Shown: positions 8,418 to 16,331 of the stretch, piece by piece
Position numbering within the stretch: position 1 is the first letter of the stretch
Layout of the letters: each line of letters opens with the position of its first letter
Assembly: GCA_031292275.1 (NCBI GenBank)
Contig: JARLHL010000107.1
Coordinates: 1 to 35,914, forward strand
Direction: 5' to 3'
DNA length: 35,914 nt
Source: Desulfocapsaceae bacterium
GTDB taxonomy: Bacteria > Desulfobacterota > Desulfobulbia > Desulfobulbales > Desulfocapsaceae
Translations under genes and position numbers: made by a program
Notes under the pieces: model-generated
Told to the model about the DNA's origin: nothing
What the model saw: only the letters and a program-made list of their open reading frames with translations
The model's database searches: none

Positions 8418-9500
8418 TCATCCTCTCTGGCCTCCCGCAACCTCGGCATAGAGCCCCTCCCATTGCGAGGCGATGGCCTGCAGAGAGAACTGCCCTTCAA
8501 TCCGCTCCCTGCCCTTCTGGCCCATCGCCCTTCTGGCCGCGGCCGGCATGGCCGCAACCAGGTTCATCGCCCTGGCCAGGGCCGCCGGATCCTGCGCTGC
8601 AACCAGCAATCCCGCCTCACCCTGCCGGCCCACAATCTCAGCCGGCCCGCCGCAGTCGGTCACCACAACCGGCAATCCCGAGGCCATGGCCTCCGCCACC
8701 ACCAGGCCGTAGCCTTCGCTGGCAGATGATAACACAAATGCATCCGCACTGCGATAGAGCTCTGCAATATCCAAGCGGACACCGAGAAACCGGACCCTTT
8801 CCGCCAGCCCCAGCCTTCCGCACCGGGCCTGCAGCTGAGCAGACAGGGGCCCCTGCCCGGCAATCAGCAAACGGCCATCAGGGACCTGGGCAAAGGCCGC
8901 AAGCAGGGTCGGATAATCTTTCTGCGCCGCCAGCCTGCCTACTGCCAGCCAGGTGAAATCCGGGCTGTTCCGCGGCTTTTCCGCCGGATGAAACAGGCCG
9001 GTGTCGATTCCATTATACACGGTCCGGGTCCGTTCAGGCAAAAAGACCTTTTCTTCGATAAATCTGCGTGTGGCGGCCGCACTGATGGTGGTGTTGAGCT
9101 GGCTGAGGGGGGCGGTGAGACGGTAGGCCCAGTCCCTGCATCTCCCCCCTTCTCTGATACTGTGAGCGGTGGTGATCACCTTCAGCGCCGGGAAAAACAG
9201 CCGGGTCAGACGGACCAGGAGATTGGCGTGGACCATATGGCCATGGATGATGTCCGGCGGCGACTTTTTGCAGAGCCGGAGGAGACGATACAGGGCAAGG
9301 GGCAGATGCAGGGCCCGGCGCATCCCCAGGGAATGGACCGCAATGCCAGCCTGTTCAAGGCGCTCGACGAAGGCCGCAGGCCTCAGCAGCGAGATGACCC
9401 GCAGCCGGTGGCCGCGCCGCGCCAGAGTCTCTGCCAGCGCCACCACCTGGAACTCGGCCCCTCCGACGTCGAGCCCGGTGATCACATAATCAATGCGCAT
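8418..9500 (-). CDS. Glycosyltransferase family 4
   Basis: This is a 360-aa GT-B glycosyltransferase. The N-terminal domain opens with the common GLDVGGAE and continues to IIHGHMVHANLL. The C-terminal domain carries AVGRLAAQKDYPTLL and the EX7E motif EGYGLVVAE. It should transfer a sugar from a nucleotide donor to the growing lipid-linked oligosaccharide at the inner membrane. Its start overlaps the upstream GT2 gene by 11 bases, so it is coupled to it; downstream comes the 231-bp spacer with the inverted-repeat unit. The sugar specificity cannot be read from the sequence. Confidence 0.92.
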   Translation of the reverse strand: MRIDYVITGLDVGGAEFQVVALAETLARRGHRLRVISLLRPAAFVERLEQAGIAVHSLGMRRALHLPLALYRLLRLCKKSPPDIIHGHMVHANLLVRLTRLFFPALKVITTAHSIREGGRCRDWAYRLTAPLSQLNTTISAAATRRFIEEKVFLPERTRTVYNGIDTGLFHPAEKPRNSPDFTWLAVGRLAAQKDYPTLLAAFAQVPDGRLLIAGQGPLSAQLQARCGRLGLAERVRFLGVRLDIAELYRSADAFVLSSASEGYGLVVAEAMASGLPVVVTDCGGPAEIVGRQGEAGLLVAAQDPAALARAMNLVAAMPAAARRAMGQKGRERIEGQFSLQAIASQWEGLYAEVAGGQRG

Positions 9501-10401
9501 GCAGGCCCCGCCCCGATTGACGGCGGTACAGAATGAACATCCGCCGGATGAGCGCCAGAGGCAGCCAGCTCGCCCCCCAGAGCGCGGCCTTCATCCCCGC
9601 GCCCACAGGGGCTTCTGCCAGGTGGCGGCGGGCAGCCCGGCGTTTGCCGCTCAAAAGGCTGTAGGTGATCCGGGCCAGGCTCACCCGCCGGTATTCCGCA
9701 GGGTATTGACGACGCAGCAGATCGCCGAACTGCTGCAGGGTCTCCTCGGCCAGCTGCCTGTGATCGGCGGCCCTCAGGATCTGGGCGGCGGCGCGGGTCA
9801 TCCGCTCACCGGCGTCGGCCGTCACCTCTACCAGGACCCGGCTGAAGGTGGGAATGCCGTAGTCCCCGGCCAGCCGCCACCAGAGCAGATGCTCGCCGCC
9901 CGCACGGTTGACCGGATAGCTGAGGCCGGTCTGCTGAAAGACGGACCGATTGAATACCGGGGTGAAATCTCCGGTAAGAGCGCCGCCCAGATAGTCATGG
10001 AGATCGACCACAGGATAGTCGCTCGCAAACCTGCCGTTGCTGCTCGCAAACTGGACGACCGGATAGCTCAAGGCATCGAATCGGTCCAGCTCACGCGCCA
10101 GCCCCTCCAGCGCCCCCCGCCTCAGGACGTCGTCATCGTCCAGCATCAGCACCCAGGGGGCCCTGGCCAACCGCAGCCCCTGCATCCTGGCAGGCCCCGG
10201 TCCGCCGTTGGCCGTCATCCGGAAGCAGAGCAGATCAGGCTCGGCAAAGACAGGCAGGGGGATTGTCGAGGCGTCATCCACAACGATGATCTCCACCGCC
10301 GCGCCGCCGGTCCGCTCGGAGAGCACCGAATGCACCGCGCGCCTCAGCAATGCCGGCCGGTTATAGGTCGTAATGACGACAGTGAGGGCGAAAGCATTCA
10401 T
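9490..10401 (-). CDS. Glycosyltransferase family 2
   Basis: The 303-aa GT-A glycosyltransferase shows the family opening VVITTYNRPALLRRAV, the donor-binding VVDDAS and the metal-binding MLDDDD near residue 100. The C-terminal half is less typical. I placed the start at the ATG of 10401, which overlaps the flippase stop in ATGA; an upstream in-frame start at 10458 lies inside the flippase gene. It is coupled on both sides and probably adds one sugar (rhamnose is one candidate) to the lipid-linked repeat. The acceptor and donor are not known. Confidence 0.9.
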   Translation of the reverse strand: MNAFALTVVITTYNRPALLRRAVHSVLSERTGGAAVEIIVVDDASTIPLPVFAEPDLLCFRMTANGGPGPARMQGLRLARAPWVLMLDDDDVLRRGALEGLARELDRFDALSYPVVQFASSNGRFASDYPVVDLHDYLGGALTGDFTPVFNRSVFQQTGLSYPVNRAGGEHLLWWRLAGDYGIPTFSRVLVEVTADAGERMTRAAAQILRAADHRQLAEETLQQFGDLLRRQYPAEYRRVSLARITYSLLSGKRRAARRHLAEAPVGAGMKAALWGASWLPLALIRRMFILYRRQSGRGLHAH

Positions 10402-11621
10402 GCCGATTTCCTGCAGAAAAGGATCATCAATACCGCAAACATTGTCACCTCGGAGCATAAAAAGGTCAGGGTCATGCCCAAGCCCCCACGGGAGGGCACC
10501 AGCAGGGATGCCAGCAGGCAGACGAGGATGAGGTTGACAAGCATCGCCCGGCTGGCAAGATCTTCCCTTCCGGCGGGGATAAACCAGAGAACGGCCATGA
10601 TCATGCTGGAGACGCGCAAGGGCACGATCCAGACCAGGATCCTCAAGAGGGCAATGGCGCTCTCATATCCAGGACCAAAGACCAGACTGACCACGACAGG
10701 GGCCAGCCAGACCGTCAGCAGGGCGAAGAGTATCGTCAGCCCGCCGACCGCGAGCAGGGAGATGCCGACCAGCCTTTTGGCCGCAGCCCCGGACGCAGCC
10801 TGCACGCGGACCAGATGCGGAAAGGCCGCATTGAGCGCCAGGCTCACCAGGCCGGTGGCGGCGCGGACCAGCTTTTCGGCCGGAACAAAGGCGCCGACCA
10901 CCCGGGCACCCCCAAAAAATCCCAGCAAGGTCGAGGCAATGGAGCCCATAATGCTCTGGGCGCCCTTAAAAAGGAAAAGCTCCCAGCTCTCGCGCAGGAC
11001 CAGCCAGGTCCCCGAGAGGGAAAAGGGTCCCGCACCGGCGCGGCGCAGGAGTATCAGCGTCGGAATGCCGGTATTGGCCAGGCCCACCGTCGACTGGATG
11101 ATCAGCACCCGCCGGGCATGCTCCGGGGCTGAGACCAGCGCGATTATGCACAGAAGTCCCGCCGTCCGCAGCCCGACATCCAAAAGGGCGGGCAGCACCA
11201 GATCTTCCGTGCCGATATAATACCAGAGGGGACTGAAGCCGAAGACCAGGATGAGCAGCCCTATCCAGACATACCACTGTCCCGGCAGGGCCGCATCTCC
11301 CGAGCCGCAGGCCAGCACGGCGGCAACGGCCAGGGCGACGATTATGCCCAGAAAGAGCTTGGCCGCAAGGACATTGGTCACCAGCTGGGCCAGGGCGGCG
11401 GCATCGTCCCTGACCCGGACAAGGCTGCGGGCGGCACTGAAGTTAAAGCCGAATTCAACGAAGACGGAGGCCGTCAGGGCAATGCCCATCGCATAGAGGA
11501 TCCGGCCATAGGCATGCTGCCCCAGGGCCCTCGCCAGCACCGGCAGCTCCACCAGGGGTATGCACATCCCGCCGACCTGGGCCAGCACCAGCCAGAAGGC
11601 ATTGGAGGCAACGCGCGACAC
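10398..11621 (-). CDS. wzx: Wzx-type polysaccharide flippase (MOP superfamily)
   Basis: This 407-aa protein has roughly 12 hydrophobic segments and the N-terminal pattern of polysaccharide flippases (RVASNAFWLVLAQ, then LARALGQHAYGRI). Wzx proteins flip undecaprenyl-diphosphate-linked oligosaccharides to the periplasmic side of the inner membrane. It lies 52 bases after the WbpM-like gene and overlaps the GT2 gene by 4 bases. Its presence in the same cluster as a Wzm/Wzt exporter is unusual. Sequence conservation in this family is low, so the call rests on hydropathy, N-terminal pattern and context. Confidence 0.88.
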   Translation of the reverse strand: MSRVASNAFWLVLAQVGGMCIPLVELPVLARALGQHAYGRILYAMGIALTASVFVEFGFNFSAARSLVRVRDDAAALAQLVTNVLAAKLFLGIIVALAVAAVLACGSGDAALPGQWYVWIGLLILVFGFSPLWYYIGTEDLVLPALLDVGLRTAGLLCIIALVSAPEHARRVLIIQSTVGLANTGIPTLILLRRAGAGPFSLSGTWLVLRESWELFLFKGAQSIMGSIASTLLGFFGGARVVGAFVPAEKLVRAATGLVSLALNAAFPHLVRVQAASGAAAKRLVGISLLAVGGLTILFALLTVWLAPVVVSLVFGPGYESAIALLRILVWIVPLRVSSMIMAVLWFIPAGREDLASRAMLVNLILVCLLASLLVPSRGGLGMTLTFLCSEVTMFAVLMILFCRKSA

Positions 11622-11673
11622 GGGCGATCAGGCCTGCAAACGGGTCTGTGCAGGCCGCAGGTGATGCGAGGGG

Positions 11674-13680
11674 CTATTCCTGGGCTGCATCCCGTCCGAT
11701 GATCGACTGCGCCTTCATATCCGGCACATACTCAGGCATTATTTTCTTGAGCACCTCTTTGATCCCCTGGGCGTCATGGGCCTTGGCCCGGCTGGCAAGT
11801 TCCTCCAGGAGACCTCCCATTTCCCCGTGGGTCCGGCCGTCCCCATGCAGGACCATTATCTTTTCATGCCGGGTCGGGACGATGCCCTCGCCTTCGGTGA
11901 TGAGTTCCTCGTACAGCTTTTCGCCGGGCCGCAGGCCGGTATAGGTAATTTTGATTTCGGTCTCCGGTTCATACCCCATGAGCTTGATCAGGTCATGGGC
12001 CAGGGTGGCGATTTTTATCGGCGTGCCCATCTTCAGAAGAAAGATCTCGCCGCCCGTGCCCATGGCGCCGGCCTGGAGGATAAGCTGGGCGGCCTCCTCA
12101 ATGGACATGAAATACCGGATCATCTCGGGATCGGTGACGGTGACGGGCCCGCCCTTCTCGATCTGGCGTTTGAACAGCGGGATCACCGAGCCGGACGAGC
12201 CCAGGACGTTGCCGAAGCGGACCGCCATAAAGGCGGTGCGCTGCGAAGAGGAATCCGCTCCGCTCTCCGGCTCCCGGCAGCCCGCTGCATCCCCGCCCGC
12301 CGTACCCGCCTGGTCCTGACAATAGGCCAGCATCAGGAGTTCGGTCAGGCGTTTGGAGGCCCCCATCACATTGGTCGGCCGCACTGCCTTGTCCGTTGAG
12401 ACGATGACAAACCGCTGGGTCTTATGAAATATGGCGGTCTCGATCAGATTTTTCGTCGCAAAGATGTTGTTGAACACCGCCTCCCAGGGGTTGGCCTCGA
12501 TCAGCGGGACATGTTTGTAGGCGGCGGCATGAAAGACCACCGAGGGCGCATACCGGCAGAAGAGGCGATCCAGCAGTTCCTGATTCTGGATCTTGCACAG
12601 CACGGGGATATAGTTGTGAAAATGGTGCTCATGCCGGAGCTCCATCTCAATTTTATAGAGGTTTTCTTCACCGGCATCCAGCAGGACGATCCTCTCCGGA
12701 TTGAATTTGATGATCTGCCGGCAGAGTTCGGAGCCGATGGAACCGCCGGCGCCGGTGACCAGCACCGTCTGTCCGGTCAGATAGCGGCCGATCTCCATCT
12801 GGTCGAGATGGACGACGGGACGCCCCAGCAGATCCTTATAGGCGATCTCGCGCATGGAGGTCACGCTGAGTTTTCCTTTGATGATCTCGCCGATGCTGGG
12901 CAGGACCTTGAAGGCGGTCCTGGACCTCTGGCAGGCCTCGACAATCCTCTTCATCTGCTCTCCGCTGGCCGAGGCGACCGCGATCAGGATCTCCTCGGCC
13001 CTGGTCCTGGCGATGCACTCCCTGAGCCTGTCCACGCCGCCCACCACCGGAATGCCATGGATTTTCAGGCCATGCTTATTGGGATTGTCGTCGACCAGTC
13101 CCACCACCTCATAGAAGACGCTGGCATTATCGGTGATCTCACGGATGACCTTCTCCGCGGCGGTACCGGCCCCGATGAGCAGCAGCCTCTTCTTCTTCCT
13201 CGTCTCACTGCGGGAGGCCATTGAAATTGCGTCTTTGTTCTGCAGTAGATAGCGGATGGCGCCCCGGTGCAGGCAGATCAGCAAAAAGGTGAAGACGGCA
13301 TCCATGAAGAACACCGAACGGGAAAACCCGGCAAACCGGTTTATATACAGGACCACCATGACCACCAGGCCCGACGACAGCGTCACGGCCCTGGCAATAT
13401 TTTTCAGATCGGCGATGCTGGTGTACCGCCACATGCCGCGATAGAGACCGAAGATATAGAATACTACAATCTTGGTTGCCGTCAGCAGGGGAAGAAGGCT
13501 GATGATGCGGGGAAGCTCCCCGGAAATCTCCCAATCGAAACGCACCAGATAGGCAAGAAAATGGGCGAAGATCACCAGACCGATATCGACCAGGAGAACA
13601 ATCCAGAAATTCACCATCCGCAGGAGGTTCCACAGGATTCTGGGTTGTTCAAACAGGAGCCTGGTAAAAATATTTCCCAT
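11674..13680 (-). CDS. wbpM: WbpM/PglF/CapD-type UDP-GlcNAc 4,6-dehydratase (membrane-anchored, long form)
   Basis: About 668 aa: an N-terminal membrane region with around four hydrophobic segments, a first Rossmann-like CoA-binding domain (LLLIGAGTAAEKVIREI) and a catalytic SDR domain with TGAGGSIGSE near residue 310. The active site reads STDKA followed by NVMGASK, so the usual Tyr of YxxxK is Met, as in the long WbpM class. It converts UDP-GlcNAc to the 4-keto-6-deoxy sugar used for QuiNAc, FucNAc or bacillosamine. A polar insert (about residues 453-480, AGTAGGDAAG to SSSQRT) interrupts the fold before MAVRFGNVLGSSGS. I prefer the ATG at 13680 (GGAAGAG upstream) over the ATG at 13716, which has no ribosome-binding site. 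It is the first gene of the polysaccharide operon. Confidence 0.93.
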   Translation of the reverse strand: MGNIFTRLLFEQPRILWNLLRMVNFWIVLLVDIGLVIFAHFLAYLVRFDWEISGELPRIISLLPLLTATKIVVFYIFGLYRGMWRYTSIADLKNIARAVTLSSGLVVMVVLYINRFAGFSRSVFFMDAVFTFLLICLHRGAIRYLLQNKDAISMASRSETRKKKRLLLIGAGTAAEKVIREITDNASVFYEVVGLVDDNPNKHGLKIHGIPVVGGVDRLRECIARTRAEEILIAVASASGEQMKRIVEACQRSRTAFKVLPSIGEIIKGKLSVTSMREIAYKDLLGRPVVHLDQMEIGRYLTGQTVLVTGAGGSIGSELCRQIIKFNPERIVLLDAGEENLYKIEMELRHEHHFHNYIPVLCKIQNQELLDRLFCRYAPSVVFHAAAYKHVPLIEANPWEAVFNNIFATKNLIETAIFHKTQRFVIVSTDKAVRPTNVMGASKRLTELLMLAYCQDQAGTAGGDAAGCREPESGADSSSQRTAFMAVRFGNVLGSSGSVIPLFKRQIEKGGPVTVTDPEMIRYFMSIEEAAQLILQAGAMGTGGEIFLLKMGTPIKIATLAHDLIKLMGYEPETEIKITYTGLRPGEKLYEELITEGEGIVPTRHEKIMVLHGDGRTHGEMGGLLEELASRAKAHDAQGIKEVLKKIMPEYVPDMKAQSIIGRDAAQE

Positions 13681-14079
13681 ATACTCTTCCCGATAAGACA
13701 ATGACTTCTCTGACATACAGCAGACCCGCGCGGCAATTGCCCCCGGTAGCCGGCATCTGAGCCCTGAAAATACAGGCCCGGCAATATGACATGATCGGGA
13801 TCAGGGAGAGGATGGAGGCGAGCGGCCCCAAAACGGCGGAACAGCGGACGTCGCCCCGGTAAGGAATGTATTTAATTTACTCTCCTGCCCGATGATGCGA
13901 TGAAGGCGCCGAAGGCCTGCCAGACACATAGGCAATAAGTTTTGCATGATATCGCTTTCGCCACCCTCCCGCCATATCTTTTTCAATCAGGCCTCTCAGC
14001 CCCCGAGAATTCCCGTCTCCTTACGCAACGGGCTTTTGCGGTGATGACGCCGTCCTGCAAAGGGCCCTGGCAGACCAGG
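13681..14079. other. Leader region of the polysaccharide operon
   Basis: No credible gene is seen. The region probably carries the promoter for the large minus-strand operon, but I could not find a good -35/-10 pair, nor a JUMPstart/ops element. A weak inverted repeat, CCCGT/ACGGG, lies near 14011-14031. An AT-rich patch at 13866-13882 (minus strand) is the most promoter-like part. Confidence 0.4.
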
Positions 14080-14757
14080 TCACGGTTTCGTGGCAATGAC
14101 GATGTCTCCGTACCAGGCGGTGGCATCCGTGCCGGTATCATCCGTGTCCGTCATGATGGCGATGGCCTCCGCCTCTCCGGGATCTTCCCCGAAAAGACGG
14201 CGATAGTCAGCCAGCATATCGCGCTCTTCGGCCACCCACTGACCGGTCCGGGCGGCTCCCGATTCCACGGCAACCATCATGACTCCGGCGGAGTACGGAT
14301 TGGGCAGGGACTGTCCCTGAGGCAGAATATTGGCCCAGATATAGTTGACAGCCCTGGTCTGCCAGAAAAAGCGGCCGGGGAAAACCACATAGACGCGGGC
14401 GGCGTAATCGTCTCCGGACCTGGATCTCTCGTCGCCGCCGGAAATGGTGTGAGCGACCTTCCACGACCATCGCAGATAGCGATATTCCCTTGGATTAAAA
14501 TGAATTTCCCTGATCAGTCCAGATGCCGCGGCATGGCTGTTCGCCTCCACCACCCACCGCCCCTGGTCAGAGACCAGACGATAGGCGGTCTGCCCCTTGA
14601 AGGACTTGGGGACCCAGCCGGAAAGCCCGTCGACGGCGAAACGGCCGACGGCTATCTCCGCCGATTCAGCCCCGGCAATCGGAATCACCCCCAGCCAAAG
14701 GACAAGGAGAATCCGCGTTCCCCAACTGATCACGGCATCCATGCCGGCCATGGGCAT
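14080..14757 (-). CDS. DUF3047 family protein, probably exported
   Basis: The 225-aa protein has an N-terminal hydrophobic segment ending in IPIAGAESAE, a likely cleavable signal peptide. The following domain matches the DUF3047 pattern: FNPREYRYLRWSWKV, then DDYAARVYVVFPG, and NYIWANILPQG near the middle. The function of DUF3047 is not known. The start is uncertain: ATG at 14757 or 14742, neither with a clear ribosome-binding site. The gene lies between the dodecin gene and the polysaccharide operon, but a terminator-like hairpin separates it from the dodecin gene, so it may be transcribed alone. Confidence 0.85.
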   Translation of the reverse strand: MPMAGMDAVISWGTRILLVLWLGVIPIAGAESAEIAVGRFAVDGLSGWVPKSFKGQTAYRLVSDQGRWVVEANSHAAASGLIREIHFNPREYRYLRWSWKVAHTISGGDERSRSGDDYAARVYVVFPGRFFWQTRAVNYIWANILPQGQSLPNPYSAGVMMVAVESGAARTGQWVAEERDMLADYRRLFGEDPGEAEAIAIMTDTDDTGTDATAWYGDIVIATKP

Positions 14758-14799
14758 TGCAGAAAATTGAACGCAGGAGGGATCCGGGAAGCGTACCGG

Positions 14800-14829
14800 A
14801 AAGAAAAGACCGGGCCTTGCAAAGGCCCG
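14800..14829 (-). terminator. Intrinsic terminator downstream of the dodecin gene
   Basis: CGGGCCTT (14811-14818) and AAGGCCCG (14822-14829) form an 8-bp perfect stem with a 3-base loop. Read on the minus strand it is followed by GTCTTTTCTT, an imperfect T-run. It lies about 115 bases after the dodecin stop and 43 bases before the DUF3047 start. Confidence 0.6.
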
Positions 14830-14845
14830 TGTGCTGCTGGAGCCG

Positions 14846-14925
14846 GAACAGGCCGGGGTGCAGCGGCGGCACCACGCCCTGCCCGAGCCTGTTCGGGATC
14901 ACGGAGGCAACCTCCATGATCCCGA
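14846..14925. repeat. Nested hairpins in the dodecin 3' region
   Basis: GAACAGGC (14846-14853) pairs perfectly with GCCTGTTC (14887-14894) and encloses GGTGC/GCACC. Next to it, TCGGGATCA (14893-14901) pairs with TGATCCCGA (14917-14925), enclosing GGAGG/CCTCC with a CAA loop and a single mismatch, a 14-bp stem. The two structures share bases 14893-14894. No T-run follows, so they may stabilise an mRNA end or be a small structured element. Confidence 0.55.
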
Positions 14926-14944
14926 CATGATGGCGCTGCAGTTA

Positions 14945-15157
14945 TCAATCGGACAGGACTTTAAACGAAAGTTTGACACGGGCTCTGAAGATAACCCCTT
15001 TGCCATCCTCGATGATCATGTCCTGGGTTACGACCTCGGCGATGCGCAGATCCCGCAGGCTGAGCCCGGCGGCCTTGACGGCATTCTGCGTGGCCTCTTC
15101 CCACGAAATCGGGCTCGATCCTACCATCTCTATGATTTTGTAAACACTCTCAGACAT
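14945..15157 (-). CDS. Dodecin family flavin-binding protein
   Basis: The 70-aa protein begins MSESVYKIIEMVGSSPISWEE and shows the dodecin pattern: a short strand, the helix WEEATQNAVKAA, then two long strands. The Trp of SWEEA corresponds to the residue that stacks on the bound flavin. Dodecins form dodecameric shells that store or buffer riboflavin, FMN or FAD in the cytoplasm. I chose the ATG at 15157 because AAGGAGG then lies 6 bases upstream; the ATG at 15163 would directly abut that site. The length is normal for the family. Confidence 0.93.
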   Translation of the reverse strand: MSESVYKIIEMVGSSPISWEEATQNAVKAAGLSLRDLRIAEVVTQDMIIEDGKGVIFRARVKLSFKVLSD

Positions 15158-15470
15158 AGACATCCTCCTTTTATAAGGGTTGGGTGTGACCATCACGGAA
15201 AATACACACGGTGCCTTGAAACAGGCAGGGGAATGCTGCAGACCGCCCAGACGATACGGTCCGTTGATGCTGATGATGGAAAAGAGAGATCAGAGGCCCG
15301 GTCCTGCACCAGGCGGCAAGCCGCTGCCTCTCAGATCAGTATATCCTCAGATGGAAGAAAATTACAGAAAAAATATTTGATCAACCGATATGCCGCAGGC
15401 GGATGAGCGGCAGACGCCCTTCGGATTCCGTATCCGCACAGCCCGAAAGATCATTTCGGATGCCGGGCCT
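15158..15470. other. Spacer between radical SAM/SPASM and dodecin genes
   Basis: No gene is supported. The 3' part holds the strong AAGGAGG ribosome-binding site of the dodecin gene (15164-15170). The sequence TATAAA overlaps that site on the minus strand and is therefore an unlikely -10. I see no terminator for the upstream gene. Confidence 0.4.
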
Positions 15471-16331
15471 TCAATCGAAGCGTTCCTTATAGCTGCAGCG
15501 GCGGCAGAGCGGCTCGACAGCCCGCCGCCGGCAAAATCCTTCCCGCATGGCCAGGGCCCGCGGAGCGGCCAGGATGCCCGCCAGCCCGTCGTGATGGATG
15601 TTGCCCAGCGGGATGTCGGCCTCCGCGTCCAGACAGCAGGGGACGACCGTCCCGTCAACCAGGATGGCGACATGGTCCCTCAAGCCCCGACAGAAACCGC
15701 GGCCGCCGAGATCCGGGGCGGGGGCATGAGGCCAGCTGAATCGACGGGCTCCGCTGAGAAAGACCCCGGGAGCCAGTGTCAGATTGCGCCCCGGAACACA
15801 CTTCGGGGCGGCCAGCCCGGGGCAATCGAAACTGGCCGCCAGCCGTGCCAGGATTCTGGAATTGAGGACGGCGGCATCGTCATGCAGGTTCCACAGCCGC
15901 AGGTTGATAAACAGCGGCGGCGGACTGCCTGCAACACGGATAAAATCCAGGACCTCGTCCATATAGCGGTCAAGCTCCCCGGCGGGACCAGGCTCTTCCA
16001 TGCTGTGCAGCGAGATATTTATCTGCCGCAGAGCAGATGCGGCAAGCAGCCTCTCCCCCCAGGCGGCAAGGAGGGTACCGTTCGTAGTGAGATTGACCCG
16101 AAACCCGAGGGAGCCGCTGATCTCGAGCAGGAGGGGGAGTTCGGGATGCAGCAGGGCCTCCCCCAGGACATGGAGATAAATATGCTCAGTGAATCCGGTA
16201 ATCTTTTGCAGGACACTCGCGAAGGCAGCTGGGGCCATGAAGGCCTTCGGCCTTCGGCTGGGCTGACAGAAGCTGCAGGCGCGGTTGCAGGAGTTGGTAA
16301 TCTCTATATATATTTTCTTGAATTCAGTCAA
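15471..16331 (-). CDS. Radical SAM protein with C-terminal SPASM domain
   Basis: The protein has the radical SAM CX3CX2C motif (CNRACSFC) about 16 residues after the start, binding the 4Fe-4S cluster that cleaves S-adenosylmethionine. A TIM-barrel-like middle with LTTNGTLL follows. The C-terminal cysteines (CVPG, GFCRG, VVPCC, GFCRRR, LCRRCSY) look like a SPASM domain for auxiliary clusters. The substrate is unknown; relatives modify peptides or act like MoaA. I chose the TTG at 16331 (286 aa) because GAAGGAGG lies just upstream; the frame also opens at an ATG at 16397 without such a site. It is not obviously in an operon with its neighbours. Confidence 0.85.
   Translation of the reverse strand: MTEFKKIYIEITNSCNRACSFCQPSRRPKAFMAPAAFASVLQKITGFTEHIYLHVLGEALLHPELPLLLEISGSLGFRVNLTTNGTLLAAWGERLLAASALRQINISLHSMEEPGPAGELDRYMDEVLDFIRVAGSPPPLFINLRLWNLHDDAAVLNSRILARLAASFDCPGLAAPKCVPGRNLTLAPGVFLSGARRFSWPHAPAPDLGGRGFCRGLRDHVAILVDGTVVPCCLDAEADIPLGNIHHDGLAGILAAPRALAMREGFCRRRAVEPLCRRCSYKERFD

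Noticed and set aside
13681-14079. JUMPstart/ops element upstream of the polysaccharide operon
   Set aside because: No match to the GGCGGTAGCG core at a sensible place; the closest GC-rich stretch lacks it.
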